From Candidatus Methylomirabilota bacterium (lineage in GTDB: Bacteria; Methylomirabilota; Methylomirabilia; Methylomirabilales; Methylomirabilaceae), in assembly GCA_028870115.1 (NCBI GenBank), contig JAGWQH010000073.1:1-32680 (forward strand): a stretch of 32,680 nucleotides of DNA, written 5' to 3'. Of the stretch, positions 16,950 to 25,166 are shown in pieces. Position 1 is the first letter of the stretch. Each line of letters begins with the position of its first letter. A program made the position numbers and the translations under genes. The notes beneath the pieces are model-generated. The model was not told where the DNA came from. It did not search any database and saw nothing but the letters and a program-made list of their open reading frames with translations.

Positions 16950-17948
16950 ATGGCTCCAAAGGATACCTTCGCACTTGGACATCAAGGAGGCCATACCGAG
17001 GTCGGCCAGGCTCCCGATGTCGTTCATCCTGCCATGTCGTTGCTGGTTGGATCGCAGGCCAGATCGATTCCGTTGGGCCGATTTCTCCTCAGCTCTACCG
17101 GGTTCCATCTGATCCTGGCCTGGATGATTATCAGCTTTGGGCTTCCCAGGGCCCCATCAGCTCCGCGGCCTCTTGTTGTAACTCTCATTGAAAGCGCAAG
17201 CTCTGAATCATCCGTTGGGTCGGGACACCTTGTCCGCGCCCCAGCCGGTCAACAGTCGGCGCCAAGGCAGGGAACCCCGCCTATCAGCGTGAAAGCGAAG
17301 GCCCAACCTCGCGTTGCGTCTCCGCCTCCTGCACCCGTGCCGTCTTCAGCGGCTCAGACGGTTGAATCGGTCAAGTCACCAGCTGTGGATGAGCGAGTTG
17401 CCGAGCCAAAGGCGGTCGGCATGTCTGCCGATGGCTCACACGCAGTGGGCGGTAGCCCTCCGGGCGTCTTTGCAGCAGGTGGCCTGCCGGCGAGGCCGGT
17501 TCCGCTTGGTGCCGGCGGGGATGGCGAAGTCGGCTCCGGCTCAGCCGGTCGGGGTGGAGCGGGTCGGCTTGACGCCGCGTTGGCTGCGCCGCTGACACCT
17601 TCAGTGACTGTTGGTTCCCCTCATGGCGGGGCAGGCGGAGGAACTGGTTGGACAGGAAGTGGGACGGCTGGAGGACGGTTCTCGGCCCCGAACTATGGAA
17701 TCAATCCGCTTCCCAAGTACCCTCTTTTGGCGCGAGAAAAAGGGTACGAAGGAACGGTCTTCCTGCGAGTCCTGGTTCGGGCGGATGGTCGCGTGGAGCG
17801 GCTTGCTGTCGATCGATCCTCCGGGTATGAGATCCTGGACCGGGCAGCGGTGGACTCCGTCAAGGAGTGGGCGTTTTTTCCTGCCAAAAAAGCTGGAAAG
17901 TCGGTGGAAAGCTGGGTGCTGCTTCCCGTGAAGTTCGCGCTCAATTGA
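16950..17948 (+). CDS. tonB: TonB family energy transducer
   Basis: TonB links the inner-membrane proton motor ExbB-ExbD to outer-membrane receptors. The protein has a cytoplasmic stretch and one membrane helix at about 45-65 (FLLSSTGFHLILAWMIISFGL). A long low-complexity periplasmic linker follows, rich in Pro/Ala and then in Gly/Ser. The C-terminal TonB domain spans about 255-332: NPLPKYPLLAREKGYEGTV, VLVRADGRVERLAVDRSSG and AVDSVKEWAFFPA. The frame is open from 16851, but the N-terminus before ATG 16950 would overlap the receptor's end; ATG 16950 is preferred and ATG 17034 is possible. At 332 residues it is longer than E. coli TonB because of the glycine-rich linker. ExbB and ExbD are not in the window. 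Confidence 0.9.
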   Translation: MAPKDTFALGHQGGHTEVGQAPDVVHPAMSLLVGSQARSIPLGRFLLSSTGFHLILAWMIISFGLPRAPSAPRPLVVTLIESASSESSVGSGHLVRAPAGQQSAPRQGTPPISVKAKAQPRVASPPPAPVPSSAAQTVESVKSPAVDERVAEPKAVGMSADGSHAVGGSPPGVFAAGGLPARPVPLGAGGDGEVGSGSAGRGGAGRLDAALAAPLTPSVTVGSPHGGAGGGTGWTGSGTAGGRFSAPNYGINPLPKYPLLAREKGYEGTVFLRVLVRADGRVERLAVDRSSGYEILDRAAVDSVKEWAFFPAKKAGKSVESWVLLPVKFALN

Positions 17949-17961
17949 TATGGGATAGGGT

Positions 17962-19197
17962 GTGACGGCTCCTTTGCAAACCTGGAAATCTCTCTCCAAA
18001 TGTGCGTCCCTTCCTTTCGCTCTTTTCTTACTCATCTCGTCCGCTCCTCCTGCAACAGGCGCCGAACCGGCAAGCAGATCTTTCTATGACGAAAAGGGGC
18101 AGGTCATCCGGGAGGAGGTCGATAGCGCCGGTTCCGGGCGGATTGATACATGGGTTACCTATCAGAATGGCCGCCCGATCCTCCAGGCCGTGGACACGAA
18201 TAAGGATGGTAAGCCCGATGCCTGGTATCACCTGTCTCCGGATCGTCAGGTAGAGAGGGCGGAGAAAGACACCAACGGCGATGGCAAGTCCGATGTCTGG
18301 ATTACGTACCAGCAGGGAGTCGCAATCAGGGCGGAGCAGGACCTGGATTTCGACGGCCGGGCCGATCGGTTTATCTTTTACGAAAAAGGGAAGGTCGTCC
18401 GGACCGAGGAATCGTTGAAACGTGATGGGAAGATCACGCTCTGGTCGTATTATGATGCTGCCGGCGCGCTCATCCGGGATGAGGAGGACAAAAAGGGGGT
18501 CGGTCGACCAACGCTCTTCTCCTACTACCAGGAGGGAAAGCTCTTGCGGCGCGAGGAGGATACCAACGGATCGGGGCGGATCGACCGCTGGTCGTATTAC
18601 GACAAGGACGAGCGCCTGATCCGGCGTGAGGCCGCTCGAAAGGGATCCGGACGGCCTGACGTCTGGGCCTACTATGAGAACGGACAGATCATCAAGCAGG
18701 AGGAGGATACGTTGGGCCAAGGTCGGCCGAATGTTACTTATTTCTTCCAGGCGGGCGCGCTTTCCCGGCGAGAAGAGGACACGCAGGGAGTTGGCCGCGT
18801 AAACCTGATCGACTGGTACGAGAACGACAAGCCGGTTAAGCGGCAACAGGATACCAGACGGCAGGGGAAAATGGATGTTGTGACCTACCTTCGGGAAGGA
18901 GCTATTCAACGGCAAGAGGTTGATACCAAATACGAGGGGCGATACGACCTGATTCGCATCTTTGAGAACGGCCGTCTTGCCAGAGAAGAGTACGACACCA
19001 ATGGGGACGGTCGATCGGACGTCTGGGTCTCTTACAATGAGACTGGTGAAAAGGTGATGCAGGAAGAGGATACTGATTACACCGGCAGGGCGCGTGTCCG
19101 TTTTCGCTTTGCAGGAGGGAAGGTTGTAAGTAAGGAGCTGCTACGCGAAGAGCGAGCGGACAGCCCGCCGCGCCTTCTGATACCTAAGATTCCGTAA
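17962..19197 (+). CDS. Secreted protein of fourteen 24-residue repeats with Ca-type Asp loops
   Basis: Family not recognised. A signal peptide (SLPFALFLLISSAPPATGA, about 16-34) precedes fourteen tandem repeats from about residue 53 to 392, each about 24 residues. The consensus is roughly xDTxxxGRxDxWxYYxxGxLxRxE. Four repeats keep a full DxNxDGxxD or DxDxDGxxD loop (DTNKDGKPD, DTNGDGKSD, DLDFDGRAD, DTNGDGRSD). Others have lost acidic positions (DTNGSGRID, DTRRQGKMD), so only some are likely to bind metal. The aromatic WxYY part suggests a beta-rich solenoid like MORN/YwqK-type repeats. The GTG start at 17962 lies 13 bases after the tonB stop with GGGATAGGG upstream, so it is probably cotranscribed with tonB. 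A role in periplasmic metal (Ca or lanthanide) handling is inference from loops and neighbours. Confidence 0.8.
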   Translation: MTAPLQTWKSLSKCASLPFALFLLISSAPPATGAEPASRSFYDEKGQVIREEVDSAGSGRIDTWVTYQNGRPILQAVDTNKDGKPDAWYHLSPDRQVERAEKDTNGDGKSDVWITYQQGVAIRAEQDLDFDGRADRFIFYEKGKVVRTEESLKRDGKITLWSYYDAAGALIRDEEDKKGVGRPTLFSYYQEGKLLRREEDTNGSGRIDRWSYYDKDERLIRREAARKGSGRPDVWAYYENGQIIKQEEDTLGQGRPNVTYFFQAGALSRREEDTQGVGRVNLIDWYENDKPVKRQQDTRRQGKMDVVTYLREGAIQRQEVDTKYEGRYDLIRIFENGRLAREEYDTNGDGRSDVWVSYNETGEKVMQEEDTDYTGRARVRFRFAGGKVVSKELLREERADSPPRLLIPKIP

Positions 19198-19239
19198 TAC
19201 TCAGCCTCTCAATACGGCGCGTTCTGAGAGAAAAAGTGC

Positions 19240-19269
19240 TTGACAGGTCTCGCGCGAGTGCGCTATATC
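19240..19269 (+). promoter_or_regulatory. Sigma70-like promoter upstream of the FG-GAP protein
   Basis: A perfect TTGACA (19240-19245) is followed by 18 bases and TATATC (19264-19269). The -35 context GTGCTTGACA matches that of the pnt promoter. It separates the downstream gene from the TonB group and leaves a leader of about 105 bases. Confidence 0.6.
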
Positions 19270-19381
19270 TCCACCGCGTCAAACGGCGTCTCTGACTGAA
19301 TAGTGTGGCTTCCCGGGGCGTAAGAGACGTGCACGGTCTCTCCTAGATGCAATCGAGTTGGTGCCGATCGCGTTCAAGGGC

Positions 19382-21544
19382 ATGAAGGTTTCCACCCATT
19401 TGGCAACGAACAGGAAAACGGGAAGAGCTGTCTCTTCCTGCGGCTGGCGCGGGCCGGTCTTTCTTTCGCTTGCTGCCACCTTCTCTCTCTCGCTCATTGC
19501 CCCTCAAGCTCACGCTCTGGAGCCGGCCTTTGGTCAAGCCGCTGAGGAGGCCGCCGCGAAGCTCACCGAAGCCTTCCCGGCCGTTCACGGGTCGGTTACC
19601 GGGGTCGAAAGGGACCGGGTCCTGATCGACCTGGGGGCCAAGCAGGTGTATCAGGGGATGGAATTGCAGGTCTACCGGGAAGGCGATGAGGTCAAACACC
19701 CGGTGACCGGCGAGGTGCTGGGGAGGCGAGATAAAAGGCTGGGTGTCCTCAGAGTTGTTGAAGTGAAAGAGAGATTCTCGGAGGCTACCATTGTCTCCAG
19801 GGAGGAGGGAGCTACCATTAGGGCCAAGGATCTGGTCCGGGTCAGTTCAGACCGTCTATTGGTTGCCCTTCCCCTTATCGATGCCGGTGGTGTGAAGGAA
19901 GCGAATGTCCAATCGGTTACAAAAGATCTGGCCATTGCGCTGGCCAAGACCGGCCACTTTATGGTAATCGAGGATCCTCTTCTCAGGGCGGCCCTTGGGG
20001 GGGAGCATGCTTCGCGGGTGGAATCATTCAGCGATCTTTCGACGCTGAAGCTGTTAGCGGAGAAGACCCATGTTCAGCTCCTCGTTCTGGGCAAACTCAC
20101 CCCCGGTCTCCAGGGACTGTTTCTGAATCTGCAGGTTATGTCGGTTTTCACCGGCGCGCCGTTGACCGTCGCGAGCGTCGAGGTGGCGGAACGTGGACCG
20201 ATGGTTATAGCCGCCCCCTCACCTCCGGCAAGGCCGACCCTCCGGTCTGGTTCAGGGCAGGCAGCCTCGGGAGCGTCACGGCCTTCTTTCGTCCATGCCG
20301 AGCGTCAACTCTCCGAGCCTTCGAGGACCGCTGAGCAACCGAAAGGCCCCCATTCAGAGATCGTATCATCCCGTAAGAGCCCTGGTGCCCAGGGAGCGTT
20401 GCGAGAGCCGGAGACGCCTTCGTTCCTGACTGCGGGTGAGAACGAAGCGGTGCGTTCTGGCGATAAAGGTTCACGCGAGTCCGTCACGTTCGAGCTGTCC
20501 GATCCGCTGCTCGCGCTGGCGGTGGGAGATCTGGATGGGGATCAGCGGCCTGAGATCGTTGGGATGACCTCTTCCGAGGTGATTGTCTATCGGTGGCAGA
20601 ATCAGCGACTGGCGCCAATTGCCAGGGTGAGCAGTCCCCGGTTTATTCGTCACCTACACATTGACGTCGGTACGATTAACGGCTCCGACCATGCCCAGAT
20701 TGTTGTGACGGCCCTGTCTGGGGCTCGGAACGATCTTCATTCCTTTATCCTGGAGCTTCAAGGCGGCCAGCTCGTCCGGATCGCCGATAATCTGGGCTAT
20801 TTCCTTCGCGTGGTCACTGGTCCAGGCATTGAGACGCCCATCCTGGTCGGTCAGCGGATGGGGGAACTCACCGCGTTTGAAGGGCCGATCGTCCGGCTGA
20901 CTTGGGAAGGCGGGCGGTACATTGAAGGGCGGCCCCTCACCCTTCCGGTCCAGGTGAAGAATCTCTATGAATTTGCGCCGATCAAGGCCGTTGGCGATCA
21001 GATTTCAGAGGTTGCTGTCATCAGCGAGCAGCGGGTCAAGACGTACGGGAGCGAGGGCAAGCCATCCTGGGAAGCCAAAGAGGATCTGGGGGACGTCGAT
21101 CACCTCGCCTTTTCCCACATTCCCACGTACCGGGCTCTTCAGGCGAAATACGGGCTTAAGTCGGGGATTGCGATCACGCCTGAAGAGTACGCAGTTCAGC
21201 AGATCCTGCCGCGGCGCGTCCTGGTCGAGGCGTCGCCCCTGTGGGGTAACGCCAGGACAGAGCTTCTCACCTTTACGAATCCGAAAAAGGTGGGAATGTT
21301 TCGGGTTGAGTCGTCCCTTCCTCCCAGTCAAGTCGTGGCGTTTGACCGTCAGGACGGAACCTTTGCGCGGGGGTGGGAGACGGTCCCTCTTGAGGGGAAG
21401 GTGCGTGACGTTGCCGTGGCTGATCTGAATGGCGCCGGTAGAAAGGATCTGATTGTACTATCGGCTGTCAAAGAAAAGGGTCTGGTCGCGTATCTGCAGG
21501 ACGGGTCGCACGGCATCATCAGTGTTTTTTCCTTCATCCGGTGA
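19382..21544 (+). CDS. Secreted protein with FlgT-like N-terminus and FG-GAP/VCBS-type propeller
   Basis: Function unknown. After a signal peptide (FLSLAATFSLSLIAPQAHA, about 23-41) comes a domain resembling the C-terminal domain of FlgT: GSVTGVERDRVLIDLGAKQVYQGMEL, then VTGEVLGRR. A segment like CsgG/FlgT middle domains (LLVALPLIDAGG, ALAKTGHFMVIED) follows, then a Ser/Pro-rich linker at about 280-370. The C-terminal half has FG-GAP style loops, ALAVGDLDGDQRPEIVGMTS and DVAVADLNGAGRKDLIVLS, suggesting a seven-bladed propeller that may bind calcium. ATG 19382 with CAAGGG upstream is preferred over TTG 19358. It has its own promoter and lies 234 bases before xoxF. It could be an envelope scaffold; a methanol-oxidation role is only suggested by position. 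Confidence 0.75.
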   Translation: MKVSTHLATNRKTGRAVSSCGWRGPVFLSLAATFSLSLIAPQAHALEPAFGQAAEEAAAKLTEAFPAVHGSVTGVERDRVLIDLGAKQVYQGMELQVYREGDEVKHPVTGEVLGRRDKRLGVLRVVEVKERFSEATIVSREEGATIRAKDLVRVSSDRLLVALPLIDAGGVKEANVQSVTKDLAIALAKTGHFMVIEDPLLRAALGGEHASRVESFSDLSTLKLLAEKTHVQLLVLGKLTPGLQGLFLNLQVMSVFTGAPLTVASVEVAERGPMVIAAPSPPARPTLRSGSGQAASGASRPSFVHAERQLSEPSRTAEQPKGPHSEIVSSRKSPGAQGALREPETPSFLTAGENEAVRSGDKGSRESVTFELSDPLLALAVGDLDGDQRPEIVGMTSSEVIVYRWQNQRLAPIARVSSPRFIRHLHIDVGTINGSDHAQIVVTALSGARNDLHSFILELQGGQLVRIADNLGYFLRVVTGPGIETPILVGQRMGELTAFEGPIVRLTWEGGRYIEGRPLTLPVQVKNLYEFAPIKAVGDQISEVAVISEQRVKTYGSEGKPSWEAKEDLGDVDHLAFSHIPTYRALQAKYGLKSGIAITPEEYAVQQILPRRVLVEASPLWGNARTELLTFTNPKKVGMFRVESSLPPSQVVAFDRQDGTFARGWETVPLEGKVRDVAVADLNGAGRKDLIVLSAVKEKGLVAYLQDGSHGIISVFSFIR

Positions 21545-21778
21545 GGTGTCGTATTACAGGGCGTTGATCGATCTGCCCAATCGCGAAGTAACTTGGTAAA
21601 AGAAAGGAGGGGTGACAGACAGTTTTGCATCTTGCTCGAATGAGTGTGTGGATTGCAATGCCTGAAAGCCGGCGTAGGTGAAGTAGAGGTAATAGTCGTA
21701 GTTGAGAAAAGGGCGAGATGGTTTTCTGAAAGAGAGTTCCTGGGAAGTAACAGGACCGAATGAAGAGGGAGGCATTCA

Positions 21779-23608
21779 ATGAGTGTGAAACGATGCACGT
21801 CACTGATCGGGGGTCTGCTGATCCTGGTTGGGGGCCTTGTCGTGACGGCGCCCATGGCCTCGGCCAACGACGAGTTGGTGAAGTTGCAAAAAGACGATGG
21901 CCAATGGGCGCAGCAGGGCAAGAATTATGCGGCGACCCGCTACAGCGGACTGAACCAGATTACATCCGATAACGTAAAAAACCTGAAAGTTGCCTGGTCA
22001 TTCTCGCTGGGGACCTTAAACGGCCAAGAGGGAGGTCCGCTGGTTGTCGGCGACACAATGTATGTCCACAGCTCCTATTCTTCGGGTAATTCGCATAATA
22101 TCTTCGCGCTTGACCTGTCCAAGGAGGGGGCCCCAATCAAGTGGAAGTACACAGCCAAACACGATCCGCGTGCGGTTCCGGTCGCCTGCTGCGACCTGGT
22201 TCATCGGGGCCTGAATTATGCGGACGGCAAGATCCTTTACCAGACGCTCGACGGCATCGTCATTGCGCTCGATGCGAAGACCGGTAAGGAGATCTGGAAG
22301 ACTCGGAATGCCGACCCTTCCAAGGGTGAGACCAATACCGGTGCCGGCATGGTAATTCACGACAACTATATCGTCGGCGTTGCCGGGGGCGAATTCGGGG
22401 TTCGCGGCTGGATCGCGGCCTACAGTATCAAAGACGGCAAGCAGGTCTGGAAGGCCCGCAGCATGGGGCCCGATGATGAGCTCCTGCTTGCATCCGACTT
22501 CAACGCTGCCAACCCGCATTACGGACGATTTGGCGAGGGAACGAAGAGCTGGCCCGGTGAGCAGTGGAAGAAGGGCGGTGGCACCACCTGGGGTTACTGG
22601 TCGTACGATCCCGAGTTGAATCTTCTCTACTACAGCACCGGCAACCCGGGGACCTGGAATCCTGCCCCGCGGAAAGGCGGCGACAACAAGTGGTCGATGA
22701 CCATCTGGGCTCGCAATCCTGATACCGGGATGGCCAAGTGGGCCTACCAGATGACCCCGTGGGACAACTGGGACTACGATGGGATCAATGAGTCCGTCCT
22801 GACCGAGCAGACGATCGGCGGCAAGAAGCACAAGGTGCTCACTCACTTCGACAGGAACGGCTTTGTCTACACCCTTGACCGCACCAACGGCACACTCCTC
22901 TCGGCCGAGCCGTTCGTTTATGTCAACTGGGCGAAGGGGATCGACCTGAAGACGGGACGGCCGATCGTCAACCCCGACAAATTAACCAAACAGGGTGTAG
23001 ACACCAAGAATATCTGCCCCTGCGCGATGGGTGGTAAGAACCAGGTGCCTGTTGCCTATTCCCCGGTGACGAACCTCTTCTATGCCTCCGTCAACAATAT
23101 GTGCATGAACTATGAGGGGGTTCTGGTTCAGTATACGGCAGGGGCTCCGTATGTGGGCGCCAACGTCCTGATGTTTAACGGCCACGAGGGCAAGGACAAC
23201 TGGTGGGGTGATGTCATTGCCTGGGATGCCGTCAAAGGGAAAAAGGTATGGGATATCAAAGAGCAGCAACCCCCATGGAGCGGACCTCTCGCGACCTCCA
23301 CGAACGTCGTCTTCTACGGCACGATGGACGGCTGGTTCAAGGCGGTTGATGCCAGAGATGGCAAGCTCCTGTGGAAGCATAAGGTCGGTTCCGGGATCAT
23401 CGGCAATCCGATGACCTTCAAGGGGCCTGACGGTAAGCAGTATGTCGCTGTGTACTCCGGGATCGGCGGGTGGTTCGGCGCCACCGTATCGCTCGATCTT
23501 CCGCCGGACGACCCGACCGCTGCGTTGGGCGGGGTGAATGCCGCCTACCTGTCCGGCTTGCCTAAGGCCTCAAGCAGGGGCGGGACGCTTTACGTTTTTG
23601 GTCTCTAA
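21779..23608 (+). CDS. xoxF: Lanthanide-dependent PQQ methanol dehydrogenase XoxF
   Basis: XoxF oxidises methanol (to formaldehyde or formate) in the periplasm with PQQ and a lanthanide ion, passing electrons to cytochrome XoxG. It has a signal peptide (LIGGLLILVGGLVVTAPMASA) and the PQQ propeller with tryptophan-docking repeats. Vicinal cysteines C137-C138 (VACCDLVHRG) form the disulfide ring over PQQ. The motif DNWDYDGINE has D332 and D334; the second aspartate is the one that distinguishes lanthanide XoxF (DYD) from calcium MxaF (DYA). At 609 residues it is full length. ATG 21779 follows GAGGGAGG. The clade cannot be fixed by eye; a type-2 XoxF would fit an NC10 host. A strong terminator follows, and PQQ genes are not in the window. 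Confidence 0.97.
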   Translation: MSVKRCTSLIGGLLILVGGLVVTAPMASANDELVKLQKDDGQWAQQGKNYAATRYSGLNQITSDNVKNLKVAWSFSLGTLNGQEGGPLVVGDTMYVHSSYSSGNSHNIFALDLSKEGAPIKWKYTAKHDPRAVPVACCDLVHRGLNYADGKILYQTLDGIVIALDAKTGKEIWKTRNADPSKGETNTGAGMVIHDNYIVGVAGGEFGVRGWIAAYSIKDGKQVWKARSMGPDDELLLASDFNAANPHYGRFGEGTKSWPGEQWKKGGGTTWGYWSYDPELNLLYYSTGNPGTWNPAPRKGGDNKWSMTIWARNPDTGMAKWAYQMTPWDNWDYDGINESVLTEQTIGGKKHKVLTHFDRNGFVYTLDRTNGTLLSAEPFVYVNWAKGIDLKTGRPIVNPDKLTKQGVDTKNICPCAMGGKNQVPVAYSPVTNLFYASVNNMCMNYEGVLVQYTAGAPYVGANVLMFNGHEGKDNWWGDVIAWDAVKGKKVWDIKEQQPPWSGPLATSTNVVFYGTMDGWFKAVDARDGKLLWKHKVGSGIIGNPMTFKGPDGKQYVAVYSGIGGWFGATVSLDLPPDDPTAALGGVNAAYLSGLPKASSRGGTLYVFGL

Positions 23609-23622
23609 ACAGTATGCCTGAT

Positions 23623-23660
23623 ACCGGCGCCGAAGGATTGCAGCTTCGGCGCCGGTTTTT
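23623..23660 (+). terminator. Intrinsic terminator of xoxF
   Basis: A perfect 13-base stem, ACCGGCGCCGAAG (23623-23635) and CTTCGGCGCCGGT (23644-23656), with an 8-base loop and a run of T. It lies 14 bases after the xoxF stop and should end most xoxF transcripts before xoxJ. Confidence 0.92.
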
Positions 23661-23662
23661 TA

Positions 23663-23671
23663 TGCTATAAT
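23663..23671 (+). promoter_or_regulatory. Extended -10 promoter for xoxJ-xoxG
   Basis: A perfect TGCTATAAT starts seven bases after the terminator stem. A -35 at 17 bases would fall inside the terminator and is not convincing. Transcription would start near 23678, about 54 bases before xoxJ. Confidence 0.5.
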
Positions 23672-23731
23672 TTCTCTGTTGTCTAGTCACCTAAGCATTG
23701 TACAAATCGCCTGGCTTAAGTTAAGGGAAGT

Positions 23732-24622
23732 ATGATGAACCGAAAAGTTGTCATTCTCAGCGGATTCGTTGTTATGATGATGCTGTTTCCCCTTGTCGGC
23801 AAAGCCTTGGGGAGTCACATCACACAACTGAAGGTCTGTGGCGATCCGGACAATCTACCCTTTTCCAATAAGAAATCAGAAGGGTTTGAGAATAAGATTG
23901 CAGACGTGATCGCTAAGGAATTGGGTGCAGAGCTCACCTACTTCTGGTGGCCTCATCAGCGGGGGTTGGTCCGGAGAGCGTTGCGACCTGGACTGTGCGA
24001 TGTCATGATCTCGATCCCGCAGGGTTGGGATCAGGTTCTCTGGACGAAGCCCTATTATCGGTCGGCATACGTTCTTATCTATCCAAAGAATCGGGGACTT
24101 CAAATCAAATCGCTCGACGACCCGATTCTGAAGCGGCTCAAGATCGGGGTCTATATCAATACCCCACCGGCGGAGGCGTTGGCCAATAGGGATATCAGAG
24201 CAAACGTTGTTGGCTACAGCCTCTTTGATACCTCCAAGAACGAGCGTTCAGATAAGATCATCCGAGACCTTGTTGCCGGTGAGATCGATGTTATGCTGGA
24301 TTGGGGGCCGATGGCCGGCTATGCTATGAAACGATTGAATGGATCGTCGCCTCTTGAGGTAGTCCTCCTTCAGGGCGGGGAACCTGGGAGCCCCTTCACC
24401 TTCGAGTTTTCCATGGGGGTGAGGGAAGGCGATACGACACTTAAGAAGGATCTTGAGGAGGCGGTCAGTAAGCGGCATGTCGAGATCAGAAAGATCCTGG
24501 AGGATTACGGCGTACCCCTTCTACCACTCCTGGCACGCGAGCAGTTTTCAAAGGTCGAAGAGAAGCCTGGGGAGGTCTTTTACCGTCGTTTCGATCGAGA
24601 CGATCCCCTTATCTCTTATTAA
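23732..24622 (+). CDS. xoxJ: XoxJ/MxaJ-like periplasmic substrate-binding-fold protein
   Basis: XoxJ is a periplasmic binding-fold partner of XoxF, thought to help its activation or assembly. It has a signal peptide (VVILSGFVVMMMLFPLVGKALG). The mature part begins LKVCGDPDNLPFSNKKSEGFENKIADVIAKELGAELTY, the classic family 3 solute-binding opening of MxaJ-type proteins. WPHQRGLVRRALRPGLCDVMISIP and LDWGPMAGYAMKR follow. At 296 residues it is typical. The start is one of two adjacent ATGs, 23732 or 23735, after AAGGGAAG. Its place directly after xoxF and before a c-type cytochrome is the standard xoxF-J-G neighbourhood. Confidence 0.9.
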   Translation: MMNRKVVILSGFVVMMMLFPLVGKALGSHITQLKVCGDPDNLPFSNKKSEGFENKIADVIAKELGAELTYFWWPHQRGLVRRALRPGLCDVMISIPQGWDQVLWTKPYYRSAYVLIYPKNRGLQIKSLDDPILKRLKIGVYINTPPAEALANRDIRANVVGYSLFDTSKNERSDKIIRDLVAGEIDVMLDWGPMAGYAMKRLNGSSPLEVVLLQGGEPGSPFTFEFSMGVREGDTTLKKDLEEAVSKRHVEIRKILEDYGVPLLPLLAREQFSKVEEKPGEVFYRRFDRDDPLISY

Positions 24623-24672
24623 AACAGGACGAAAGAGCAAATCTCACCTAATACGAACGAGGATAAGTCACT

Positions 24673-25152
24673 ATGGGACGTAAAAAGTCGCTTTTTGCCA
24701 TATCGATTCTTACCGTTATGATGTTGGGATGCGGCCAGAGTCTCACGGCTCAGGCCCAGCAAGAGCCGGCGAAGCCCGTAGAAAACGGTCAGCAACCGAA
24801 AGGATCGGAAGCCTCCGCAACCGTAGATCAGCAGAAACCGAAAAAGCTCAACCCGTTCACCGGCAACGCAGACGCAGTCACAGAAGGACGTCAATTGTAT
24901 CTGCAGTCCGGCTGTCCAGGCTGTCATGGCTCAGGCGGTGGCGGCGCGATGGCCGGGGCCACGCCACTGCTGGGAGGTCGCTGGAAGTTTGGAGGTGACG
25001 ACGAAACCCTCTTTAAAGTGATCAAGGGGACCTACCCGGGACAGACCATGCCGGCGGTTTTCGGGGCAGTTCTGAAAGATGAACAGATCTGGAAGATCAT
25101 TGCCTGGATCCGGTCGGTCTACAAAGGCGATCCTCAAGAGATCGTCTGGTAG
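24673..25152 (+). CDS. xoxG: c-type cytochrome, probable XoxG electron acceptor
   Basis: A single-heme class I cytochrome c that would accept electrons from XoxF in the periplasm. The N-terminus is a signal peptide with a possible lipobox at C17 (MMLGC), so it may be a lipoprotein; cleavage after TAQA is the alternative. A Pro/Gln/Lys-rich linker of about 40 residues follows. The heme site is CPGCH (C81, C84, H85), and the likely axial ligand is M126 in GQTMPAVFG. ATG 24673 follows a GAGGA site and lies 50 bases after xoxJ. At 159 residues it is compact. Sequence homology to other XoxG cytochromes is expected to be low, so the symbol rests on position. Confidence 0.85.
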   Translation: MGRKKSLFAISILTVMMLGCGQSLTAQAQQEPAKPVENGQQPKGSEASATVDQQKPKKLNPFTGNADAVTEGRQLYLQSGCPGCHGSGGGGAMAGATPLLGGRWKFGGDDETLFKVIKGTYPGQTMPAVFGAVLKDEQIWKIIAWIRSVYKGDPQEIVW

Positions 25153-25166
25153 GAGAGAAGGCAGGT

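Noticed and set aside
18028-18915. Minus-strand open frame opposite the 24-residue repeat protein
   Set aside because: Its apparent periodicity mirrors the repeats on the plus strand; no ribosome site or signal sequence.
19206-19230. Inverted repeat CTCTCA/TGAGAG after the repeat-protein gene as a terminator
   Set aside because: Only six base pairs with a 13-base loop, and followed by A rather than T on the coding strand.
21605-21662. Strong Shine-Dalgarno AGGAGG before xoxF with a GTG frame coding MTDSFASCSNECVDCNA
   Set aside because: The GTG is only one base from the AGGAGG, too close for initiation, and the next ATG is too far; it does not match PqqA. Probably not a gene.
22016-22846. 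Minus-strand open frame opposite xoxF
   Set aside because: Shadow of a conserved gene; translation has no recognisable domain.
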